Source: an uncultured Acholeplasmatales bacterium
GTDB taxonomy: Bacteria > Bacillota_I > Bacilli_A > Acholeplasmatales > Anaeroplasmataceae
NCBI GenBank assembly: GCA_944324805.1
Contig: CALUXS010000006.1
Location: 94,572-158,571 of the forward strand
Direction of reading: 5' to 3'
DNA length: 64,000 bases
Below the pieces are notes generated by a model, which was not told the DNA's origin, searched no databases, and was given only the letters and a program-made list of their open reading frames with translations. Position numbers and translations under genes: made by a program. Below, piece by piece: positions 31,950 to 41,104 of the stretch (position 1 is the stretch's first letter; the number at the start of each line of letters is the position of its first letter).

Positions 31950-32000
31950 AAGAAAAAAGAAGCTTTTTATCGATTTTGTCGAATAAATTAAAGCTTCTTT
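31950..32000 (-). terminator. Terminator of the CmpB-like gene
   Basis: AAAGAAGCTTT / AAAGCTTCTTT with an inner TCGA...TCGA stem and a T run on the minus strand. It lies between the membrane protein stop and the peptidase start. Confidence 0.7.
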
Positions 32001-32006
32001 ATTTTA

Positions 32007-32726
32007 TTATTTATTTATTTTATCCTTGATTCTTTCGGCTATTTTATCTCTTACCTCATTGAATTTAGCAAAAGGAAGAATAAAATTTGTTTTCTCTTTT
32101 TGTTCTTGTAAATATTTTTGAACCTCTACCTTTAGTAATTCAAAATGAATAACAGTTTTGTTAGATTTAGCAAAATTTCTAATTCTTTCTACAAAGTGAA
32201 CTGAAATTCCAAAGTCTACGATTAATACACCATAGAAAATTCCAAGTATAAAAATAGAGTATTTATTAGCAATTAAATAGGCAATAAAATTACCTAATGG
32301 CTCATAAACAAAAAAGAAAAATAAAGCTCCAACAACAGTCCAAATAAAAGAAAAAAGTGGGCAAATAATACCTTGAATATTTAAAAAGTTTTTTGAATAA
32401 TCCCAAAGCCTAATATGCATTCCTTTGATAAAAATTAAGCCACCTATGTATTCGATTAATGTCATTACAACACCAATTACTATAATTACTGTAACAGCAT
32501 ATAGTGGATAATTGCTAAATTTGTCTTCTATTCTAGAAAAAAGAGTAATTATTATATACATTGATGCAGCACCAAAGCCGTAGATTGGTAAACAAGGTCC
32601 GGTTAAAAACCCAGGGTTTATCCAATGTTTAGCTGAAAAAAAACGTCTAAAAAAGACTTCAATAAACCAGCCAATTATTGAGGCAACTATAAAGAGTCCT
32701 AAAATTACTAAAAGGTTTATTTTCAT
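32007..32726 (-). CDS. Putative ABC-transporter type IV (CmpB-like) membrane protein
   Basis: A 239-residue protein with about five membrane segments. The N-terminal block SIIGWFIEVFFRR, then NPGFLTGPCLPIYGFGA, matches the CmpB-like 'putative ABC-transporter type IV' family, whose members carry GW.E, NRGFL.GP and PIYG motifs. Despite the family name no ATPase partner is adjacent and the function is unknown. The C terminus is a charged helical cytoplasmic tail. It is in line with the downstream peptidase gene but separated by a terminator. Confidence 0.75.
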   Translation of the reverse strand: MKINLLVILGLFIVASIIGWFIEVFFRRFFSAKHWINPGFLTGPCLPIYGFGAASMYIIITLFSRIEDKFSNYPLYAVTVIIVIGVVMTLIEYIGGLIFIKGMHIRLWDYSKNFLNIQGIICPLFSFIWTVVGALFFFFVYEPLGNFIAYLIANKYSIFILGIFYGVLIVDFGISVHFVERIRNFAKSNKTVIHFELLKVEVQKYLQEQKEKTNFILPFAKFNEVRDKIAERIKDKINK

Positions 32727-32840
32727 AACTATATCTCCTCATTTCTTGTTAATATTATATCATTTATTTTAAAAAATTAATATGGAATCTTTTATTAGTT
32801 AAAGTGTTTTGTTAAAATAATAAAAAAGGGGCTGATATAT

Positions 32841-33818
32841 GTGAATGTAGGGTTTATAGGATGTGGTAGTATAGCAAAAGTAATGGCTAATACTATCAAT
32901 AAGCTAAAGAATAAAGAAATTGTTTTATATGCTGTTTCTGCAAGAGATTATAACAAAGCATTAGCCTTTAAAAATGAGTATAACGCAATAAAGGCATATG
33001 GTAGTTATGAGGAACTTTGTTTAGATGATAATGTTGATTTAGTATATATAGCTACTCCACACTCTCATCATTACTCTCATATAAAGCTAGCGTTAGAAAA
33101 TAATAAGAATGTTTTATGTGAAAAAGCATTTACGGTAAATAGTAAAGAAGCAAGTGAGGTTATTCATTTAGCTAGAAGTAAAAAATTATTACTATGTGAG
33201 GCAATATGGACAAGATTTATGCCATCAAGAGATTTAATTAATGATTTAATTGAATCAAATATAATTGGTAATATTACTAGTTTAAGTGCAAATTTAGGCT
33301 ATGATATAAAAAACGTTCCTCGTTTGATTGATAAAAATCTAGCGGGTGGAGCATTACTTGATGTTGGTGTTTATCCAATTAATTTTGCATTGATGTGCTT
33401 TGGTAATGATATAAAAAGGATAGAAGCAAGTGCGTTTATAGGCAAAGAGGATGTTGATTATATTGATAATATAGCCTTATACTATTCTAATAAGGTCGCT
33501 CATCTTCATTCAACAATGCTTGCTACAACAGATAGAAACGGCTATTTATATGGTGAAAAAGGTTTTATATGCGTTGAAAATATTAATAATCCACAAAGTA
33601 TAAAAGTATACAATAGTAACTATGAGCTAATAAAAATAGTTGATGTTCCTAAACAGGTCACAGGCTATGAGTATCAGCTTATAGAATGTCTTGCTGCTTT
33701 AAAAAAAGGAAATTATGAAACAAAGTCTATGCCATTAACTGAAACATTGTATGTTATGAAAATTCTTGATGAAATAAGAAGGAAAATTAACTTAGTTTAT
33801 CCTAATGATATGAAATAG
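32841..33818 (+). CDS. Gfo/Idh/MocA family oxidoreductase
   Basis: The 325-residue protein has an N-terminal NAD(P) Rossmann domain (VGFIGCGSIAKVMANTI, then DLVYIATPHSHHYSH) and a C-terminal Gfo/Idh/MocA sheet domain (GGALLDVGVYPINFALM). The usual catalytic EKP motif appears as CEKAFTVN, with alanine replacing proline, and IWTRFMP follows; this pattern resembles the dihydrodiol dehydrogenase branch. The start is a GTG at 32841 after AAGGGGC. The substrate, probably a sugar or polyol, is unknown. Single gene with its own terminator. Confidence 0.88.
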   Translation: MNVGFIGCGSIAKVMANTINKLKNKEIVLYAVSARDYNKALAFKNEYNAIKAYGSYEELCLDDNVDLVYIATPHSHHYSHIKLALENNKNVLCEKAFTVNSKEASEVIHLARSKKLLLCEAIWTRFMPSRDLINDLIESNIIGNITSLSANLGYDIKNVPRLIDKNLAGGALLDVGVYPINFALMCFGNDIKRIEASAFIGKEDVDYIDNIALYYSNKVAHLHSTMLATTDRNGYLYGEKGFICVENINNPQSIKVYNSNYELIKIVDVPKQVTGYEYQLIECLAALKKGNYETKSMPLTETLYVMKILDEIRRKINLVYPNDMK

Positions 33819-33821
33819 ATA

Positions 33822-33849
33822 AAATCCACATTAATTTGTGGATTTTTTT
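33822..33849 (+). terminator. Rho-independent terminator
   Basis: AAATCCACA / TTGTGGATTT stem with a short loop and seven T, directly after the oxidoreductase stop. Confidence 0.9.
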
Positions 33850-33877
33850 GTTTAAAAAAGGTTATTTTAAAAAATTG

Positions 33878-33886
33878 TGCTATAAT
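33878..33886 (+). promoter_or_regulatory. Extended -10 promoter of the McrBC-like locus
   Basis: TGCTATAAT, the same extended -10 as the purine operon promoter, 32 bases before the GTG start. The -35 region is weak. Confidence 0.55.
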
Positions 33887-33918
33887 CTTTTTAGGAGAAT
33901 AATTGGAGGGGAATTGCT

Positions 33919-35721
33919 GTGGAGTTAGATTATGAATATTTAAAACGAATATCAAAAGATGAATTTAAGGAACTATGTGAGCATATGGGCATAGATGCAA
34001 TTAGGAAATTGTTTGCAACCTATGCAAAGGAACTACCGCCTAAAAATAAATACTCTATTAGAGGTAGTTACTGGAAAGGTTTTAGACCAGAAAGTTTACC
34101 ATATTCAAAAGTAGAAGCTTTTATGACATCAGAGGTGTATGAAAATAATTTAGACAATTTAAGCGTTATTTTCTTGAAATTATTGCTTCATGGCCTTGAT
34201 TTAGATGCTGAAACAGCAACAAAAGAAGAACTATCTTGTGCGATTAAAAGCTATGATAATCATGAAATAAGTGAGATAATTGCTAAGATATTTTCTGTTG
34301 ATATTGCATATTCTTTTAGCGATTTAAAAGCAGAAAGAGAAAAGGTTAGTTCTAGTTATGATGAAAAAATAGAAGAGTTAAATAAAAAGTTAGAAAAATC
34401 AAAAAAAGATTATGAAGAAATTATTAAAGAAAAGGATAAAGAGATAAGATTTTTAAAAAAAGGGACAATTAGCTTAGAGAAGCATCAAAAGGATTTAGAT
34501 GAGCTAGATAGAGATTTAAAAGATTTGAAAAATAATCTTAAAGAAAAAGAAAAGCAAATTAAAGAATTAGAAAATACTCAAATAGAAACAGGTACTATAA
34601 GGAGAAAAAAAGTTGAAATTTTAGATGTAAAAAAGGCAATTGATGATTTTTATGATTATATTATTGCTAATAATCTATCTTTTTCTAAAGACGATATTTA
34701 TAATTTTCACACTTGCCTAGCTACAAATATGCTAACAATCTTAGCAGGAATGTCTGGTACAGGTAAGAGTAGATTATTATTAAAGTATGCTGAATTTTTC
34801 AACATGAAGGAAGAAGATAATACTTTATTGTTTATTCCTGTTTCTCCATCATATAATGAGCCAAGCGATATATTAGGTTTCTTACATCCAAACACAAATA
34901 ATTATATTCCATCTGAAACGGGATTAGTTGAATTTTTGAAGCATGCTTGTGATAATCCTTCAAGTATGCATATGGTTATATTTGATGAAATGAATTTAAG
35001 TCAAATTGAATATTGGTTTTCACCTTTTATTTCTATTTTAGAGCGTGATAGCAACGAAAGAACATTGAAGCTTTATAATAAAAATCTAGAGTGTAAAAAT
35101 AAGAATATTTTCCCTGCTGAAATTAAGATATTAGATAATGTTATTTTCGTAGGAACTATTAATTTAGATGAGACAACTAAAAATATTTCCGATCGTTTAT
35201 TAGACAGGTCATTTATAATAAATTTACAAAAAGAAAGTTTTGTAGAGTTCAATAAAGAACAAAGATTACAAAGAGGTAGAAAAATGCCTTACTGTTACGA
35301 CTGTGACGTTTATTCTTTATTGCATCAAAGTTATAATGATGAAGAAAATGAAAGTTATATCATAAGCTTTAGCAACAGCGAATTATCATTCCTTGATGAA
35401 GTTAATTTACTTTTGCAAAAGGTTGACAAGCAAAAGGGTGTTTCTTTTAGAGCTGTTAAGAATATTGCCTCATATTTGAATAATAAACCTATTGACTTTG
35501 AAAGAAATAAAGCCTTTGATTATGCATTTAAACAAACAGTAATGAAAAAGATCAATGGTTCAATAGAATTGTTAGATAGCTTATTAATATCTAGGGATGA
35601 AAAAGATTCTCTTTTTATCGAATGCCTTAATAAATATAGTCAAGTTAGTGATTTTAAATATACACGTCAAGAAATTGAAAATAAAGTATTAGAGTTGAAG
35701 AAATATGGGTATACACGATAA
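33919..35721 (+). CDS. McrB-like AAA+ ATPase with coiled-coil N-terminal part
   Basis: The 600-residue protein has an N-terminal alpha-helical region, a long charged coiled coil (about residues 137-225) and a C-terminal AAA+ module of the McrB clade: Walker A LAGMSGTGKSRLL, Walker B VIFDEMNLSQIEYW and sensor 1 VGTINLDETT, followed by an arginine-containing DRLLDRSF. In McrBC restriction the ATPase/GTPase forms a hexamer that drives a nuclease on modified DNA. The GTG at 33919 follows TTGGAGGGG. It overlaps the downstream nuclease gene by 17 bases. The N-terminal part would decide target recognition and is not of a kind I recognise. Confidence 0.85.
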   Translation: MELDYEYLKRISKDEFKELCEHMGIDAIRKLFATYAKELPPKNKYSIRGSYWKGFRPESLPYSKVEAFMTSEVYENNLDNLSVIFLKLLLHGLDLDAETATKEELSCAIKSYDNHEISEIIAKIFSVDIAYSFSDLKAEREKVSSSYDEKIEELNKKLEKSKKDYEEIIKEKDKEIRFLKKGTISLEKHQKDLDELDRDLKDLKNNLKEKEKQIKELENTQIETGTIRRKKVEILDVKKAIDDFYDYIIANNLSFSKDDIYNFHTCLATNMLTILAGMSGTGKSRLLLKYAEFFNMKEEDNTLLFIPVSPSYNEPSDILGFLHPNTNNYIPSETGLVEFLKHACDNPSSMHMVIFDEMNLSQIEYWFSPFISILERDSNERTLKLYNKNLECKNKNIFPAEIKILDNVIFVGTINLDETTKNISDRLLDRSFIINLQKESFVEFNKEQRLQRGRKMPYCYDCDVYSLLHQSYNDEENESYIISFSNSELSFLDEVNLLLQKVDKQKGVSFRAVKNIASYLNNKPIDFERNKAFDYAFKQTVMKKINGSIELLDSLLISRDEKDSLFIECLNKYSQVSDFKYTRQEIENKVLELKKYGYTR

Positions 35722-37420
35722 TTGCTTAAAAATAAATTATGCTTCAAGAAAAAAGGAAGAATTAATTAAGCTATCTGAATTAGAAAATGAAAAAGTGATA
35801 TTCAGTTTTAATGAGCATGAAGAAATATCATTATCTAAAACAAAGGGTGATTATAAGATTATAATTGAATGTGCGACTTATGCGATAAAAAAAGATTACT
35901 TTGATGTTGATGATAATTTATTAGAAATTGAAGAAGGGAAAAAATATATTATTTCTAATAAGAATTTTATTAATGTTTCTTATTTACCAGGACTATATAA
36001 TATTTATATATATTATCAAAATAGAAAAATTTGTTGTCATTTTAGAGTTGAGACGAATGCTGAAGTGTCTAATTTGGGAATGAAAAATTTAATTACCAAT
36101 TTAGATTTGTTTGTTCCTGGGCTTTCTCTTGATTTTTATAGGCAAAATTCACTTGTGAATAACAATAGTGATTTTTTGAATTCTGCATATATTTTAGAGT
36201 ATTTAACTGTAAATAAAAATAAGCTGGTTCTTGAATTAGACTATTTACTAAAAAACTCAAAAAATAATATAGTTAATCAATATATGTTAGAAGCTAATTT
36301 AGGCAAGCAAAATTATCGAAGCATATATTTAAATTTGGTAAAAAATCATAGTATTAATAAATTTATAAATGTTAAGAAAACAGAGAGTACAAATAATTTA
36401 GAATCAAGGGCTTTAAAATATTTATTAATACAAATCCAAAAGGAGTTAGATAAGGTATATAGTGATTTTAAGCAAGTGTATTTTAAAAAAAATAACCTTA
36501 AAAAAGAAATAAATTCTTTTCTTGATTCTAATAATATCTATTATTCTAATTTAAAAAAAAGAGAAGCTACTAATAAAAAACTAAGTGAACAAAAAAGACA
36601 AAATGAGCTTAATGTGGCGATTAATAAATATGAAAATTGGCTAGAAGCTATTGTAACGATTAGAAATAAAATAAATGCTTTAATACATAGTAATTATTTT
36701 AGTGAATTAGGTGTTACTAGTGCCATTAGGGAGACTATAGGTTTTAGTAAAAATCCACATCATCAATATTTTTTACGTTTGTATTTATTTTTATTAAATA
36801 AATCAAATTTTAATTATAGTCTATTTAGTAATAAACCATCGTACTTGTTGTTTGAATTATATGGCTTTGTTATTATGGATAACATATTAAAGATGAAAGG
36901 ATTTACTTTAATAAATGATACTGAGCTTAAAACAAATAATTTTACAGCTAATTTAACTTTGTTTTATATTAAAGATAACATTAAGATATCAATTACCTAT
37001 GATTATTTTTGTAATTCTTATCAAGAAAAAGAGAACAATAAAGTTGTGAATATCAATAGTAGTCATTCAAAGCCTGATTATATTATTAATATATATCGTA
37101 ATGATAAAATATTAGGCATAATAATTTTAGAAGCTAAATACCGTAGATTAACAAATATGGTTAGTGATAACTATGATGTTATAACGGAAATTCTAGATGA
37201 TTATTCACAATTGGCATTTCGTGATTCTAATGGTCTATTAATTAGAGATGCTATAAAGAAAGTAATTGTAATATATCCTGATAAAAATGAAAATATAACA
37301 TCTAAGGGAATTAATGGTTTATTATTAGGAATAAATTTAGAGTTAGATTTATTAGCTAGCAAAGCTCTAGAAAGAATTGATAATGAAATTTGTAGTATTA
37401 TAGAAAAAAATAACACTTAG
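35705..37420 (+). CDS. McrC-like DUF2357 / PD-(D/E)XK nuclease
   Basis: The 571-residue protein is the partner of the upstream ATPase. Its C-terminal part has the nuclease core pattern HSKPDYIINIY followed by IIILEAKYRR (about residues 455-480), giving the PD...E-x-K catalytic set. The N-terminal two thirds, mixed strand then helical with a lysine-rich coiled coil near 260-310, resembles DUF2357-type proteins that accompany McrB-like ATPases. It starts inside the ATPase gene (17-base overlap), showing tight coupling. Expected role: DNA or RNA cleavage in antiviral defence. The family call is from motif and context. Confidence 0.8.
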   Translation: MGIHDNCLKINYASRKKEELIKLSELENEKVIFSFNEHEEISLSKTKGDYKIIIECATYAIKKDYFDVDDNLLEIEEGKKYIISNKNFINVSYLPGLYNIYIYYQNRKICCHFRVETNAEVSNLGMKNLITNLDLFVPGLSLDFYRQNSLVNNNSDFLNSAYILEYLTVNKNKLVLELDYLLKNSKNNIVNQYMLEANLGKQNYRSIYLNLVKNHSINKFINVKKTESTNNLESRALKYLLIQIQKELDKVYSDFKQVYFKKNNLKKEINSFLDSNNIYYSNLKKREATNKKLSEQKRQNELNVAINKYENWLEAIVTIRNKINALIHSNYFSELGVTSAIRETIGFSKNPHHQYFLRLYLFLLNKSNFNYSLFSNKPSYLLFELYGFVIMDNILKMKGFTLINDTELKTNNFTANLTLFYIKDNIKISITYDYFCNSYQEKENNKVVNINSSHSKPDYIINIYRNDKILGIIILEAKYRRLTNMVSDNYDVITEILDDYSQLAFRDSNGLLIRDAIKKVIVIYPDKNENITSKGINGLLLGINLELDLLASKALERIDNEICSIIEKNNT

Positions 37421-37446
37421 TTTTTAGACTAAGTGTTATTTTTTTT
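37409..37446. terminator. Bidirectional terminator between nuclease gene and budA
   Basis: A 13-bp stem AATAACACTTAGT / ACTAAGTGTTATT with T runs on both sides, overlapping the nuclease stop and ending at the budA stop. Confidence 0.9.
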
Positions 37447-38170
37447 ATTTCTTTTGTGAAGCACCTTCAACAGCTTCAGTCTTAGCTTTTAAATCTTCGC
37501 ATAAATTTAATTTTGTAAATTCTTCATTAGTAGGAAGAACTATTTCATAGTTATTTTGTTCATTCAATTTAAAGAATATTTCATCTGAACTTAAGTCTAG
37601 AATATGTCCGCCTTTACTATAATCTTTGCTTAAGAAATGGAAGTGCCAGCCAGGTAGATTTATTCCTTCAACGTAATTTGGGCAATAAATTGCAATTACA
37701 TATCCTGAAACATTTTGATACTTAAATTCTCTTTGGCATGATGCAACTTCAGCTAATGTTTTATATGGCTTTGTTTCTTGCTTGAAGCAAGCACGAACAT
37801 GCATATTTTTAAATACACCTTCAGATTTAATTACATAGAATTGATTTAGATTATGCTTAATATAAGGATATAAGGCATTTTTAAAATCAGCTAGAGAATT
37901 AATATTAACAATTATATTAGTTTTAACTGTTTCATCGAATTTAGTAACATTACCAAATGCTACATTATCTTCTTTTTTCATTTCAACAACATTTCCTAAT
38001 GCTGTTCCCTTATAAGCTTTACCGTTGAAGAAGATAGCCTCGCCATCTAGTCCTTCATAAGTTCCGATTCCGGTATCACCTTTTTCTAGCATTTTAGATA
38101 CAGAAATTGTACTATCATAATTACCTAACATTAATGCATTTAATGTAGAAGCTTGAAACATTTTATTCAT
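37445..38170 (-). CDS. budA: Alpha-acetolactate decarboxylase
   Basis: BudA decarboxylates acetolactate to acetoin in the cytoplasm, a pH-neutral overflow route from pyruvate. The 241-residue length is normal. Family motifs are ALMLGNYDSTISV, GIGTYEGLDGEAIF, VRACFKQETKPYKTL and GWHFHFLSKDYSKGGHIL, the last two regions supplying the arginine and zinc-binding histidines. It follows the KdgT-like carrier gene after 14 bases, so both form one minus-strand unit. No acetolactate synthase is present in the window. Confidence 0.93.
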   Translation of the reverse strand: MNKMFQASTLNALMLGNYDSTISVSKMLEKGDTGIGTYEGLDGEAIFFNGKAYKGTALGNVVEMKKEDNVAFGNVTKFDETVKTNIIVNINSLADFKNALYPYIKHNLNQFYVIKSEGVFKNMHVRACFKQETKPYKTLAEVASCQREFKYQNVSGYVIAIYCPNYVEGINLPGWHFHFLSKDYSKGGHILDLSSDEIFFKLNEQNNYEIVLPTNEEFTKLNLCEDLKAKTEAVEGASQKK

Positions 38171-38184
38171 ACTTATTTTTCTCC

Positions 38185-39222
38185 TTAATTATTTTCATTG
38201 TTTAATTCTGGCCAAATTTCTTTAGCTTTTTCTGGATGTTTCTTTTGGAAATACTTATTATTCCATCTAGTCAAGAATGGACATAGTATATTTGTAATTG
38301 CTAGCACAAAAGCTAAAATGGCAATTGCGTCATTAGCATAAGCACCGAATGTGCTTTGATCGACCATTAAAGGAATTGATAAAGCAACACCAGCAAGGCT
38401 TCCTGATGCTATTGAAGCGTATCCAGGACGTTTCATAATAAATCTTTCAACTAAGAATGAAGGACCAATTACAATTACAAAGAATATAATACTTAATAAT
38501 ATACCTTGTGGGATTTTTTGGAATGCATCAACAAGATTTATTGTTGAACCAAATTCAAATCCTAAAAATGGAAGAATTATAGCATTACCACCTGCAAATA
38601 CACGTCTAATATCTTTGTCTAAGTTACCAAGTAGCATACCTAAAATAAATGGAATTAATAAAGAAATAACTTGCATAATATTAGCAGTTGTAATACCTCC
38701 ATTGCTGTAGAAAGCAAAGAATAGTAAAGGTAACATAGGCATAGAGAATATTAGCATTATACCAAAACTTGCCTTATCAGAATTATCGCCAAATGGAGAG
38801 ATAATTCCCATATATAGTGCAGCATTTGCTGATGTTACTGCACAGGTAAATACCAAAAATGAAATACCCCAAAAGCCATCTAGACCAAATACTAAATAGA
38901 ATAATGCGCATAATATATATGCTACAACAAGTCTAACAATGATTAATAAGACACCACGTTTAAATGCATCTTTTAATTCACCTAACTTTAATTGTGTACC
39001 TGTGCAAAATAGCATTAATCCAATTAGTAACATTTGTCCTGTTGATGAGAACATATCCTTCATAGGATTGCCTAAGCTTGCCCATAAATCAAATTTGAAA
39101 ATACCTTTTGAAATAGTAGTAATGATTGCTCCTATAATCAATGGAACAAACATTGTACCTGCAGGAAGCTTTTGTAAAAACTTCCAAATATTAACGTTTC
39201 TTTTTGTTTTTTCTTCGTTCAT
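38185..39222 (-). CDS. 2-keto-3-deoxygluconate permease family transporter
   Basis: A 345-residue inner-membrane protein with about ten hydrophobic segments. The opening FLQKLPAGTMFVPLIIGAII and LLIGLMLFCTGTQL match the KdgT secondary-carrier family (compare IPGGMMLVPL in the enterobacterial protein). KdgT imports 2-keto-3-deoxygluconate, but no KDG catabolic gene is nearby; the gene is paired with acetolactate decarboxylase, so the real substrate may be another 2-keto or hydroxy acid. The ATG at 39222 follows GAAGGGAG. It is divergent from a PucR/CdaR-like regulator. Confidence 0.8.
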   Translation of the reverse strand: MNEEKTKRNVNIWKFLQKLPAGTMFVPLIIGAIITTISKGIFKFDLWASLGNPMKDMFSSTGQMLLIGLMLFCTGTQLKLGELKDAFKRGVLLIIVRLVVAYILCALFYLVFGLDGFWGISFLVFTCAVTSANAALYMGIISPFGDNSDKASFGIMLIFSMPMLPLLFFAFYSNGGITTANIMQVISLLIPFILGMLLGNLDKDIRRVFAGGNAIILPFLGFEFGSTINLVDAFQKIPQGILLSIIFFVIVIGPSFLVERFIMKRPGYASIASGSLAGVALSIPLMVDQSTFGAYANDAIAILAFVLAITNILCPFLTRWNNKYFQKKHPEKAKEIWPELNNENN

Positions 39223-39342
39223 GCGTTTTTTACTCCCTTCGTTTTGAACAGCTTAATTATAGATAAAAATCATTGTCTAATCACGAAGCTAAGAGTATAA
39301 TTATTAATGATGTTTTGTGCTCACAGCACAAGGAGGCTAAAT

Positions 39343-40509
39343 ATGAACGAATTAATAAAAATAATTAGTCAAACTAATGATTTAATGAGGATTACTGTAG
39401 AAATATGTAAATATTTTAATAATTCTTGTTTAGTTGTAAATTCGAATTATCAAGTTATTAGTTATGCAACTACTGATAATTTTAATGATGAAGTTTTTTA
39501 TAGTGCTATTAAAAGACATGAAATGACTTATGAATTTGTATCAAAGTTTGAAGAGGAAAAGAAAGATTATTCATATCTAGAAATAGATAAAAGTCCGTAT
39601 AAGCGCCGAATATCTTGTTTATTATGTGAAGGATTAATTGTCGGATATTTAATAATAGTAGATGAAAATAATAGTTTGCTTAATAATTTTAGTCTTGAAG
39701 AATTTCAAATAGTTGAAGGACTACTTGCAAAGCAAATTGTTTTTAGTCAACAAAATGGTAATATATTCTCAAATAAAATAGATCAATTTTTATTGTCACT
39801 TTTAAATGATAATTTTCAGGATGAAAGATTATTAAATTTGAAAATTGAGTACTTATTTAGAAAAAGAGAATATCCAGATAGGTTAGCTATAATAGATTTA
39901 CACAATTATCATAATCTAGATTTTTTAGATGACACTTTGCGTCAAGATATAAAAAAGGAAATCCCTAATAGCCATACGATGATTTATAAAAATGACATTT
40001 TAGTTTTTTATTCAGATAGATATAAAAATGTTTTATATAGATTAGCAGAAAAATATAATTTGAATATCATATGCTCAAATAAAATTAATAGGCTTGAGCA
40101 TATTAAAGAAATATACTTGTATAGCTATGAGGCGTTACAACTAGCTAAGAAGATTCATCGTGATTATTTTGTTGATGATGCTAACAGATATAGTTTGCTT
40201 ATCACTTTTTCAAAGCTTGCTAGTAGTAATCAAATAATTGATGAAAAGATACTAGCAATAAATGAATATGACCTAAAAAATAATACAGAGTATCTATCAC
40301 TTTTATATTTATACTTAAAAAATCAAAAGTCTCTTCAAAAAACATGTAGTGATATGTTTATACACAGGAATACTGTATTATATAGATTAGGAAAGATGAA
40401 GGATTTGTTTGATTTAGATATTGATGACAATAATAAAGAATTATTATATTTGTTAATGTCAGGTACAATATTATATAAATTAAATAAATTAGATTTATTT
40501 TTAATATAA
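39343..40509 (+). CDS. PucR/CdaR-type transcriptional regulator
   Basis: The 388-residue protein ends with the PucR-type HTH: YLKNQKSLQKTCSDMFIHRN followed by TVLYRLGKMKDLFDLDI. In front lies a GGDEF-like CdaR central domain (about residues 160-270) and an N-terminal GAF/PAS-like sensor region (about 1-140). CdaR/PucR proteins usually activate or repress sugar-acid or purine catabolism genes in response to a small ligand. The ATG at 39343 with CAAGGAGG is preferred over an upstream in-frame ATG. It is divergent from kdgT-budA and is the likely regulator of that unit. Confidence 0.85.
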   Translation: MNELIKIISQTNDLMRITVEICKYFNNSCLVVNSNYQVISYATTDNFNDEVFYSAIKRHEMTYEFVSKFEEEKKDYSYLEIDKSPYKRRISCLLCEGLIVGYLIIVDENNSLLNNFSLEEFQIVEGLLAKQIVFSQQNGNIFSNKIDQFLLSLLNDNFQDERLLNLKIEYLFRKREYPDRLAIIDLHNYHNLDFLDDTLRQDIKKEIPNSHTMIYKNDILVFYSDRYKNVLYRLAEKYNLNIICSNKINRLEHIKEIYLYSYEALQLAKKIHRDYFVDDANRYSLLITFSKLASSNQIIDEKILAINEYDLKNNTEYLSLLYLYLKNQKSLQKTCSDMFIHRNTVLYRLGKMKDLFDLDIDDNNKELLYLLMSGTILYKLNKLDLFLI

Positions 40510-40513
40510 TTTT

Positions 40514-40538
40514 GCTGGCTATTGCCAGCTTTTATTTT
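40514..40538 (+). terminator. Rho-independent terminator
   Basis: GCTGGC-TATT-GCCAGC followed by TTTTATTTT, just after the PucR-type regulator. Confidence 0.85.
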
Positions 40539-40596
40539 AATAATTTGGGAAATTTAGGTATTAATTACCTCTTATTTAAAATAAGGAGAGGTTTTT

Positions 40597-41046
40597 ATGT
40601 ATCTATGTGGAAAAAATTCAAATAAAGATAAATTCATTAATAAATATGAAAAATATAAAAGAATTGTATATTTTTATATCTGTAGTTATATAGATAAAGA
40701 AGAATTAGCTAATCAAATACTAATAGAAGTTTTCTTTGAATTTTATTCAGAATCTAAACAAAGCTTCAACAATCTATTAAATATAAGTAAAAAGATTATT
40801 TCACATCATAATTTGAATTTAGAACTTTTAGATCCTAAATTATTAAAGAGCGATAGTGATTTTATTAATGAAGTTTCAAAAAAATTAAACAAAGTAGAGT
40901 TTTATGTATTTAGTTATAGGGTAGTTTTTGAACTTTCATATCATATGGTGGCTAGAATATTAAAAATTAGCTATTCAATGGTTATTTTGAATATGAGAAA
41001 TGCTTCTAAAAAAATAAAAAAAATGAATAAAAAACTTGAGAATTAA
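40597..41046 (+). CDS. Divergent small sigma-70-like factor
   Basis: The 149-residue protein has the two-part layout of an ECF-like sigma factor. Residues about 8-65 resemble region 2 (KYKRIVYFYICSYIDKEELA followed by NQILIEVFFEF) and about 95-145 resemble region 4 (KVEFYVFSYRVVFELSYHMV followed by ARILKISYSMVILNMRNA). Key positions are poorly conserved, for example the acidic DxxQexF stretch of region 2 is missing. It may be a regulatory paralogue or a degenerate sigma factor. The start has AAGGAGAGG. Its end is close to a second, more typical sigma gene. Confidence 0.55.
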   Translation: MYLCGKNSNKDKFINKYEKYKRIVYFYICSYIDKEELANQILIEVFFEFYSESKQSFNNLLNISKKIISHHNLNLELLDPKLLKSDSDFINEVSKKLNKVEFYVFSYRVVFELSYHMVARILKISYSMVILNMRNASKKIKKMNKKLEN

Positions 41047-41104
41047 TATTAAATGCGCAATAATAAAAAAGGTATATATGAATGTATATGATTGGAGTGA
41101 TCAT

